Positions 56,615 to 64,000 of a stretch of 64,000 nt of DNA are shown here, one piece after another. Both the position numbers and the translations under genes were made by a program. A model generated the notes under the pieces. It was not told the DNA's origin, did not search any database, and worked only from the letters and a program-made list of their open reading frames with translations. This DNA is from Linnemannia elongata (lineage: Eukaryota; Mortierellomycota; Mortierellomycetes; Mortierellales; Mortierellaceae). Position 1 is the first letter of the stretch. Each line of letters begins with the position of its first letter. The stretch is taken from assembly GCA_036320915.1 (NCBI GenBank), contig JAXBDG010000005.1, positions 62,001 through 126,000 of the forward strand. Reading direction: 5' to 3'.

Positions 56615-56699
56615 GACGTCACCGGAGTGGCGTCATCGTGGAACTAATCCCCACAATCCAGCACTAATGCGTGGTTTCATACACGCGTAAAAATCTAGT
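56589..56699 (-). ncRNA. Candidate Fanzor guide-RNA (fRNA/omegaRNA) scaffold region
   Basis: TnpB and Fanzor systems usually transcribe their guide RNA from the segment overlapping and following the nuclease stop codon up to the element end. Here that is the 111 nt between the stop at 56700 and the left end. A 9-bp stem with a 4-nt loop lies at 56614-56635 (TGACG on one arm, CGTCA on the other, one imperfect pair). If the analogy holds, the guide would be copied from the flank beyond 56588. This is inference; no transcript is shown. Confidence 0.35.
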
Positions 56700-59600
56700 C
56701 TAAGCTCGGGTCGATTTGCCCCTCCTGCCCTTTTCCTGACTGGAAACTGTGGAAGCCCTCTTACGACGTGACGGGGCGCGACTGGAAGACCTGCTGCTGC
56801 TTGCTGCCGTGGTGCTGCTTGTCGCCGTACTGCTTGCCGCCGTGGTACTGCTTGCTGCCATGTTGCTTGAACTTGTACTGGAACTCGCCATCCATGGGTA
56901 TGATCCATCTGCTGCAAGCGGCTGCAGGTGCTTGGGCCTCTCGAAGGTCTTGAGCCGGTGTAGAACAATCTCGCACATGTTCTGAGCAGCCATCGTGTCA
57001 CGATGAAAGTACCGCTTGCACGAGTAGCAATAAAAACTCCGAAGGGTCACTTGCGCAATGAACTCGGTACATCGGGGGCACTTCTTCGATGTGTAGTATT
57101 CATTAATACCGACTACGACATAGCCTAGGGAGCGCACCTAAACATTGAGAGTCAAAGAGTACATTAGTTTTCAACACTTGAATTATATCAGCGATGTTAT
57201 CAACGACTTTGATGACAAAGGCTTACCGTTTGGACAAAGTACGAGAGAAATGTGGAGTGCAGTGTCGAAAGCTTGGAGTTGCTGGAAAACTGGCCCAAGC
57301 CAACTCCAAACAAAATGGGATCCTTGTCCTCATTGTCTTCGACTCGTCGACCAAGACTTCCTCCAACCACATCCAGCAACCTCTCGGCAAGGGCCTGATA
57401 TTCTGCTTGCTTGGCCCTCTCCAAGTCCCACGCATGCTTCTTGTAACGATTGTCATCCCCAGCATAGAACTTCTTCAGACGTGTCTCAACCAGCTCCAAC
57501 TCCTCCACATAGTTCATAACGCTTCCTGACTGTCCTCTCAGGGGTGGCAAACGGGACTCAAGATCCGCAACAGACTCCTCTTCACCTTCAGGAGTCACCC
57601 CCTTCTCGTACTCGAGCCACCTACGATGTCGAAATACTGGCTGGTAGATAGCCTTCTGCTTAACAGCCAGATTGTAGAAGGGAGGCTGGGATGAGTCGCC
57701 ACGCGGATCCGTTACTGGGTCATGAACGGGAGTCGAGACCAGATCTGGCACTGGAAATGGGTTGGTCATCAGTTCATCTGCTGCCTCCTGACAAGACAAA
57801 ACGATACCCTCCATGCACAAGCCCCCAGTTGCTTTCTCCTTGCCCTTGCACTCACCGTCCAGATCCTTAGGCAAATACGCAAAGCCACCGACCACGCAAA
57901 CTTGACCGCCATCCAAGGTAACGATCTTCATGTCATCTACGTTCTTTCCTGGCCACAACTTGGCGATGTCCTCCTTGGACTGAATGACGTTGCGGATTTC
58001 AGAGAGGTAATAGTCGGACCCGGCAACCGTGGTAGTCAGCCTTGGAGGGAGATCATCCTCGGGTAATCTCCTGAACCGCGCATCTTGGCGCTCTCGAAGC
58101 TTAAAAGCAGTGAGCTGGAACCTAAATCCATCCGTTCGTAGTGATCCATGGGGTATGTAGCCCTTTTGGTGATAGTCCTTGGGCTTCGTCTGCTCAACAA
58201 ATTGAAGGTGATCCTGAATCTCACTCAACGACCGAAGATTGATTGCGGCGCGGTGTCCAGTTTTGCGCCTCTGTCGGTTCGACAGGCCGGTGGGATCGAT
58301 GTCGCAGACGAAATTCTTGATTATAAATCCCGGCTCCTTCCCACCGATCCAGGTTTCCAGGTCATTTGTTGAAGTAACAGTGGCGGGGTTGTCCTGGTCC
58401 AATGAAGCCAACTCCACCAGCCTCTGCCGCAACGAGTCTCGCTTCCAAAAGAAGCTAGCCAGTTCTCTCTCTGAAAAAGTAACAAATCCCTGCTGCGACG
58501 AGGTGAGGGGTGTGATCCGCCACTTGTTTGGATGCATGTCGTTGAGAGCGATGAAATTTTCCGCTGCTGATATGTTTTCCTGAATGTTGAAGTCGATATA
58601 TGCCTCAACTTGCCCCTTGTCCTTCAGAGTGCACACCTACAATAAAACAGATAAACATCAGTTATATGCTTGTTTGTAATGAGGACCTCTATTAGAGTAA
58701 TCGTCAATGGGATCATATCATTACCTTATCGTACAACAAATGGGTTCCATTACGATAATGCTTCTTGAGTTCAACAGAAAGCTGACTAGCCGTGGACCGC
58801 ACCAGCATGCTCGGCGTGAACGACATACTGACATTGATCTCGCCTCGATTCCGAGAGGTATCGAATAGTTCAAGGTCGACCAAGATCCCGACAAACTTGT
58901 CGACTGCTTTACCCATAGCGGAGTTTTTGTTGGGAAGATTCTCCGAGTATAGGTACGTCAAAAAGGTCTCAAGGAACTTCACACATTTGTCGGTCTCCTC
59001 ATCAAGATCCGATTGGCCAGCATCCTTCTGACCGCCGTCGAGTCCATTATCTTTGTCAACTTTGGGCTTGATCCTCTCGCAGAGAAAATCCAGAACCACT
59101 CGCTCATCATCCGATACCGCCTCGCGTCTCGCCTTTAACCGATCAGACTCCAACAAAGCCTCGCCATTTTTCTTTCTCCTAGCCTCGACCACCGCATCCT
59201 CAATACGAGTCCGCAACGTCTCCAGAAAGCGACCAATAAGGCGTTGGGCCTTCCTCTTGATGTCCACTGCCAGCTGGGAACCCTCCTTCAGACATTTCGC
59301 CACCTCCCCCTGCAGCTCCGGCGAAAGCGACGACACTCGCCTAGTGTTAGCCTCCAACGTTCCGACCTCAAGAGAAACTGTGGGATGATGCCAGCCGAGT
59401 GACTTAGAGAGCCTCTGCTTGTCAGTCATCTTGGATGCCCTCAGGCCAGCAGCAGATGGTGCCTTGTCCGACTTCTGCTTGTCTTTGCTGTCCGTGGTGT
59501 CAGTGGTGGGTGAGTCACTTATGGAATGGGACATCGCCTTGGGAGCCTTCCACGCGAGCTGCTTGGCTCTTGCAGGAGGCTCATGGCTCACGCTCCCCTG

Positions 59601-61028
59601 GTATCGCTTGAAAGAAAACCGTTGGCTGTGTCGGGGTATTCGTGTCCTAGGCAGTGCTGGATGGCCAAGGTTTTCCTGACCCAAAGGAGTAAAAGTAGGC
59701 TCCTGGGGGAAGCCGGGCTGATGCTCTGAAGGGGTTCCAGAGGCCTTGGAGATCTGTCTTGGCGATTCCACAGTACGGTAGCGATTCCAGGATCTTGGCA
59801 CTCGCAGACGTATAATCTCATCACTGGTTTCTCTATATTATTAATCAAGTGTAATGAGAAATAATTCACATGATTGCTTCCTCAAAACAAGCTTTGCAAA
59901 TTATCAGTGAAAATACCTCAGATGCAGCTCCTGTATACGAATGCGTTTGAGCTCGTTATGCCGGGTACACAGATCCTTGAAGTGAAGATGCAGTTGCTCA
60001 TACAGGGTCTGAGCATCTGATGTGGAATCGACTCTGTTAAGTTTTGTTTGACGCTTGTCGATAAACACGCGAATAGAGTCCTCAAACTCCTTCTTTTCCT
60101 TGTTTTTCGAGATGACTCGAGTGTCCGCCAGATAGCTGTGCACCACCTCCTTAGGGTCTATATAATAAAAAAGAAAGACATTAAGCGCAGTTAGTTCTCA
60201 ATGTAAAGATAGCAAGAACATTCAGACCTGGAAATAGAAACATATTCGATCATTACCCATGCTGTTGATGGACTTGACAATAGAGAAGTTCGTGGCTGGA
60301 CCAAGAGACCAAATATTCTTGTTGTAATCGTTTTTGGACACTACTGCAAGTGCGGTGAGCTGAGCGCGGGTGATGCCGAGGGCCAAGAGGAGGTCAGGGA
60401 TGGAGTAAACCAGGATCATGTCGTTTGAAACGGGGCGCCACAAAGTCACGATAGATCCATAGGCGAGCATATCTGAATCACGGGAGATGATAATGTCCTC
60501 TGGGTTTGCGTCGATAGCGATTGCCAAGTCAGCCTCTGTTGCCACAACCTGGACTGTCCAGCCTCGTTCTGTCATATAATCCGCAAAGCTCCTCCGGCTC
60601 TCCATCGACCAGTAGAAGGAGGAGGCTAAACCTGAGCGGACGTCGGCAAAATGGCGTTTTCTAAGACGTTGATCGTTGTCGATGCGTGATTCGAGAGTGG
60701 TTAGGCTCGTTGCTGTTTGCTCCAGAGCTTTCTCTCGCCGTTTTTGGCGCTCGGCTGCGGTCTCACTCTTCTCCATGGCCGGGTCCCCATCAATGTAAAG
60801 AGTCATGTTCAACGCCGTTCCGAACCGACTGACTTCCTTCTCCAGACTGCGGTGGGCGGCGTCTTGCGACATGTTGGAGTAAGAGCTCCTGATGACATTA
60901 TAGCACGACCCAAGAACATCCAGTCGCCGTCGACCGTTGGTGATGATGCTCGCGAGTATTGATCGGTAAAGTTGGACAGGTGTGTAGCCCTTGCGTCGAA
61001 TGAAAGGGTACCAGTCGAATAGTCCCAT
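56700..61028 (-). CDS. FEN1/XPG-like flap nuclease fused to Fanzor (TnpB-like RuvC nuclease)
   Basis: Minus-strand exons 61028-60257, 60157-59917, 59832-58725, 58636-57227 and 57137-56700 join in frame to 1,322 residues. Residues 1-257 are an XPG/FEN1-type PIN nuclease: start MGLFDWYPF, Asp37, YIDGDPA (Asp80/Asp82), TEADLAIA (Glu165/Asp167), SRDSDMLAYG (Asp184/Asp186) and VVSKNDYNKNI (Asp234). These match the metal-binding acidic set of FEN1, and the last lies in the helix-hairpin-helix region. A mostly helical linker (about 258-707) follows. The Fanzor part has a RuvC-I Asp949 in VTLDGGQ, a candidate RuvC-II Glu1190 in GINEYYTSKKC, a C4 zinc ribbon (Cys1197, 1200, 1214, 1217) and the RuvC-III RD pair in FHRDTMAAQN (Asp1224). 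The known Fanzor/TnpB pattern D..[TS][TS]xx-C4..RD is fulfilled with about 243 residues between Asp949 and the TS pair. The C-tail is a Ser/Thr/Ala repeat plus basic residues, a likely nuclear signal. No lesion is seen. Confidence 0.9.
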
Positions 61029-61251
61029 TATGAAGGATACTTCATGTGATGGAAGTAATGGATGTGTCGTAAAAGGACTTGGGGAAGTAGAAAGAAAAAG
61101 AAAAAGTAGGTCGAATAAGAGCTCAAAAGCAGTGAATAAAGATACTGGGTCAAATGATTGTGCCGATATTCAATGTAATTTAGTGTCAATTGACAGTAAC
61201 TGCCGATCCATATTAGGAAATATTTCATGCATAGCTTCAGCCAATAAGAGA

Positions 61252-61277
61252 ATTATGGCGTCCATTGTCCTGCACCC
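61252..61277 (-). repeat. Right terminal inverted repeat
   Basis: Read on the minus strand it begins GGGTGCAGGACAAT and ends CGCCATAAT, matching the left repeat at 22 of 26 positions. Confidence 0.82.
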
Positions 61278-61285
61278 CATTGTTC
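61278..61285. repeat. Target-site duplication, right copy
   Basis: Second exact copy of CATTGTTC, immediately outside the right inverted repeat. Confidence 0.8.
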
Positions 61286-61490
61286 CTGTGACGTCATGTC
61301 ATCAGTTGAAATTCAGGTTACCAAGCCCTCTCGTCTTCAAAGGCGTTGTGTTGGTGAACCTTATTCAATGCATGCATGAGGCATATTTTTCTGTTTGTCC
61401 AACAACATTCCTTCCTTCCCTCTTCTTTCTTTCCCTCCTTTCCTTTCCCTTTCTTCCCTTTTCCTTATTTCCACCCTTTTCCAACCGCTC

Positions 61491-61826
61491 CGCGCCCATC
61501 CTCTCATCCTCTCTCCATCCTCTCTCCATTCGATCTGCTCTCCCCTCATTAGTCTCGCTAACTGTAACTACAAGTAATGGGCGGTGGGTGCTCTTCTCTC
61601 ATCGCGCACGTTGTAGCAGTTGAATCAACATCTAATTACTTTTCCGTCGCAACATTGTTGTGCAATAATAGGTCCCCGTCCACGCCCATCCTCTCGCCAT
61701 CTGAATTCCATTCGGTCTGTCCTTCCCTCATTAGCCTCACCAACTGTATTCCAGGTAAAGGCAGGCACTCTTCTCATCATTAGCGTTTTAGTACTCATAT
61801 CAACAACCAATAACGTCTCCGTCGCA
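61491..61826 (+). repeat. Diverged tandem duplication upstream of the secreted-protein gene
   Basis: Two related copies, about 61491-61651 and 61682-61826, share CGCCCATCCTCTC, CCATTCG, CCCTCATTAG followed by CTC and AACTGTA, then TCTTCTC and CCGTCGCA in the same order. They are degenerate and lie just before the start at 61870, so the duplication covers the promoter and leader, or the remains of a duplicated 5' exon. Confidence 0.6.
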
Positions 61827-61869
61827 TTTTCTTTACTATGATGCAAATAGTGATATTTCTATTACTATT

Positions 61870-62577
61870 ATGAGAGCTATTACTATCGTACTATTATTGG
61901 TGTCTGCTGTTGCGACTGCAGGACCTAATACTACGATCGAGGATGCTAGGTCTATTGGCTTCGGAATAGGCAAGGCTGGTGAGAGTAGCATCTTGCTCAA
62001 GCCTGCGAAGGATGACAATATGAACACCATTATCCGTGTGGCTGATGCAGACTTCGCTGGTGGCAGTTACCCTATTGTCAGCATCAGCAACAACGAGCGC
62101 ACAGACTATGCGAGACTGTGCCCTGGAGATGGAATCACCTGCTCGGGAGGGTGCATTGAGCCCGGCGAGACCGTGATTGATGTGGAAGACTTCACTGGCG
62201 GTAAGGTTATTGAAGATGTTGGTGTTGTCTTCCACAAGAATCCCTTGTGTATCGACTCTATTACATTCCAATTAGGTCCTGAGCTCTCATATCCGGCGGT
62301 GATCCCCATCACTGCTGAGCTGTTATACCATTGTGGCGTCGATACCAAGATATACGGAGACAATAAGAGATGCGCCTTGTTAGGTTATGAGGATGATATT
62401 AGATATAATTCCATCTCTATGAAGGTTGGCGTGCCCCAGTGGTACTTCTTCTACCTTTTTATGAATAATGCCACCCAAGAAGCAGAGACCATGACCATCG
62501 AGGATGTCAAGGTGTTATGTAGCTGGATGGGACTTAGGAAGGTTGCGCCTGCTTCCTCATCTGCTCCATGCAGTTAG
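61870..62577 (+). CDS. Small secreted protein, unknown family
   Basis: An uninterrupted frame of 235 residues. Residues 1-18 (MRAITIVLLLVSAVATAG) form a textbook signal peptide. The mature part has eight cysteines (for example CPGDGITCSGGC, LCIDS, HCGV, RCALL, LCSWM and a C-terminal Cys), which suggests disulphides, and one NATQ glycosylation site near the end. There is no transmembrane segment afterwards. I do not recognise the fold; secreted effectors or wall-associated proteins are possibilities without direct support. Its frame is clean and composition unlike the simple-sequence frames of the window, which supports it as real. Confidence 0.7.
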   Translation: MRAITIVLLLVSAVATAGPNTTIEDARSIGFGIGKAGESSILLKPAKDDNMNTIIRVADADFAGGSYPIVSISNNERTDYARLCPGDGITCSGGCIEPGETVIDVEDFTGGKVIEDVGVVFHKNPLCIDSITFQLGPELSYPAVIPITAELLYHCGVDTKIYGDNKRCALLGYEDDIRYNSISMKVGVPQWYFFYLFMNNATQEAETMTIEDVKVLCSWMGLRKVAPASSSAPCS

Positions 62578-62811
62578 CATTGCCAATCAACATGAACGCA
62601 CAAGACATCCAGTGAATTATCCTCTCTAGCAAATAAGTAAGTGGATTTTTATTCTTTTCCATTATTTATTGATATGCTGAAGCCCTTGATCCTATTTAGC
62701 CCTCGCATGCCTTATCTGGATGGGTATAGTCGATTTAGTCGAGATCCTTGTCATGCGGAGATTCTTCAAAAGGACATTGCCATTATGATAATAGAGATTC
62801 ATCGAAGGTTA

Positions 62812-63060
62812 TCAAATTGTTAACTCAATTTCATTGTTATCCCTGCTATAGAAGTTACAGCCATTGCTAATCATGTAAATAGTACCCGAATTTTTGTCAA
62901 GCGAGCTGAAGGTGGCGCTGTAGGCAAGATAGAAACCGTTACTGGAAGCTGGAACTTGATAGTTAATGCAATGAGTTCCATTCTTGGTGAGGGAGAGGAA
63001 AGGTATGGTGCTTGTGACATTGTACTGTACTGGAGAGCTCGTGGGCGATAGAGGGGTGGT
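62812..63060 (-). CDS. Possible last exon of an extracellular protein (partial)
   Basis: On the minus strand a strong acceptor (TTTTATTTATAG ending at 63061) opens 82 codons without stop, ending TGA at 62812. The peptide is Ser/Thr/Asn-rich with YNVTST, KNGTHCINYQVP, FYLAYSATFSSLD and TIYMISNGCNFYS, including several N-glycosylation sites and two Cys, as in secreted or surface beta-sandwich proteins. A short preceding exon may lie at about 63118-63230, but no start codon or signal peptide could be joined. It may be a remnant. Confidence 0.35.
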   Translation of the reverse strand, partial: TTPLSPTSSPVQYNVTSTIPFLSLTKNGTHCINYQVPASSNGFYLAYSATFSSLDKNSGTIYMISNGCNFYSRDNNEIELTI

Positions 63061-64000
63061 CTATAAATAAAAGTAACAGATAAGAATGAGGAGAGAGATG
63101 AAAATAATACCCCGCGGCTTCGCTCGCAGAGACCGGCGAATTCGCCTAATACTGTACTGGAATAGCTTGAGGATGAGCTCAGTGTTGCTGCTACAATATG
63201 CGTGACTGATGCAACATTAATGGCTACAAACTAATATTCCACATTTGCAAAGGCGTGCCGATGGACCCGCCGATGATTCGCTCCACATTTGCAAGATACT
63301 ATCGATTGACCCGCCAAGGGTTGTGCCATAAGCAACTCTGTCTGTTCTCTGGTTTTGATCTCCCTTTCAGGCAGCAGCACACACACCACCCTAAGCCTGA
63401 TCTTCTTAGCTTTGATTTATCTGTGCTTATACCGCATGCCTACGTTCTTTGGGCGCAAAATGGACTAGAGAGACGATCTTTCTTTTTAGCTTGGCTCATG
63501 TCCCTCTTTATTCTTTCCTTCATCCTGCTTCATCTGGAAGTGTCTCCATAGAGGGATGTCAATAATGGTATGCTCTTTTTTCAGAGGATAAAGAACTTTT
63601 GTACCGTTTTTTGCCTGGCATGGATCCAAAGTTCTGAAAGTTCACCTTTTGCCACTTTCAGTTCATCGTGCTACTGAAAAACATGAAGAGATTAAAAGCT
63701 GTACGCAGACTGGACCGCTTTTTTTTTCTTTCTTTCGTGTGTTTTGGTGTGAGCTTTGTGGACTGTAGGTTATTGTGTGAATCAATCTGTTGTGTAGGTG
63801 TAGGTACCGTGCCAGAGGAGCGGGTTCGATGGTAAGATTGTAGGATTAGCTCAACTGGTAGCGAATAAAGAAGGCGATACTCTATAATATGCAGAGGCAA
63901 CACTTGTCAATACTCGTTCTGCCTCTAAAAAAGAGACAAAGAGCAAATAAGCGACCTCTGGTATATCATGAATACTACCGTATAAAGGTGACTGTCTAAA
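63061..64000. other. Terminal region without a supported gene
   Basis: Contains copy B of the dispersed repeat and tRNA-like scraps (see findings). A 98-codon plus-strand frame at 63255-63551 has no recognised domain and poor context, so it is not called. Confidence 0.45.
63749..63794 (+). repeat. Dispersed repeat, copy B
   Basis: Matches copy A (45067-45112) at 40 of 46 positions; preceded by a T-rich tract as in copy A and followed by a segment with T-arm-like GGTTCGA and D-arm-like TAGCTCAACTGGTAG words. Confidence 0.6.

Larger units (their letters stand above)
56589..61277. mobile_element. TIR transposon carrying a FEN1-Fanzor gene
   Basis: A 4,689-bp element bounded by 26-bp imperfect terminal inverted repeats (22 of 26 matches, no gap) and flanked by the exact 8-bp direct repeat CATTGTTC. 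It encodes one gene on the minus strand (56700-61028), 111 bp from the left end and 249 bp from the right end, and no transposase of a known DDE family. It is therefore either mobilised in trans or uses its own nuclease. The TIR tips (GGC/GGG then TGCAGGACAAT) and 8-bp duplication are compatible with a Mutator-like element; the TSD lacks the hAT nTnnnnAn pattern. It sits 0.3 kb after the Crypton stop codon, possibly within the Crypton's 3' part. Confidence 0.85.

Noticed and set aside
56614..56635. TGACGTCAC word present here and also just outside the right element end (61289-61297)
   Set aside because: At first it suggested longer TIRs, but the two copies lie inside the left end and outside the right end; the exact octamer duplication fixes the borders without them. 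CRE-like TGACGTCA may simply recur.
53662..61028. Crypton and Fanzor as one composite Crypton carrying Fanzor
   Set aside because: The Fanzor gene has its own TIRs and target duplication, so it is a separate insertion; nesting within the Crypton remains possible but unproven.
62641..62823. 60-codon plus-strand frame
   Set aside because: Short, no homology recognised, and antisense to the end of the possible extracellular exon at 62812-63060.
63255..63551. 98-codon plus-strand frame with a hydrophobic C-terminus
   Set aside because: No signal peptide at the start, no family resemblance and no partner exon; chance frame likely.

Overview
The window reads as nuclear DNA of a filamentous early-diverging fungus, most like the Mucoromycota/Mortierellomycota. 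The basis is intron-rich genes with GTAAGT-type donors, CT/GA-rich spacers, long homopolymers, poly-Gln/Asn/Ser stretches, large F-box/leucine-rich proteins, and fungal cell-biology genes (Ras exchange factor, G-gamma, Osh-type lipid transfer protein, Gef1-type CLC). That assignment is an inference. Exon structures were built by hand from GT..AG sites; every multi-exon coding sequence given closes to a multiple of three.

From 1 to 51.3 kb lie ordinary host genes: a giant RasGEF (+, 3.4-12.1 kb), a 73-aa G-protein gamma subunit split in two small exons (-, 13.3-13.7), an Ank-PH-FFAT-ORD oxysterol-binding protein (+, 16.5-21.0), a PX-domain AGC kinase (-, 21.2-25.1), a 6.5 kb stretch without a recognisable gene, a UBTD-type ubiquitin-like protein (-, 31.6-32.7), histone H3 (+, 33.5), clamp-loader subunit RFC2 (-, 34.3-36.2), a DUF1761-type membrane protein (+, 36.6-37.6), a CLC chloride protein whose gating glutamate is glutamine (+, 39.4-45.0), and two F-box/LRR-like paralogues in tandem (+, 45.4-51.3).

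From 52.3 to 61.3 kb lies a mobile-element island: a decayed 3' fragment of nuclear 28S rDNA (-), an apparently intact Crypton-type tyrosine recombinase with a GCR1_C DNA-binding domain (+, 53.7-56.3), and a 4,689-bp transposon (56,589-61,277) with 26-bp imperfect terminal inverted repeats and an 8-bp target duplication. Its only gene (-, five exons, 1,322 aa) fuses an N-terminal FEN1/XPG-family flap-nuclease domain to a Fanzor (eukaryotic TnpB-like, RNA-guided RuvC nuclease) domain. Key acidic and zinc-binding residues of both nucleases are present. I regard this FEN1-Fanzor transposon as the novel system of the window.

The last 2.7 kb hold a small secreted protein behind a diverged tandem duplication, a possible terminal exon of another extracellular protein, and a second copy of a short dispersed repeat also found after the CLC gene.
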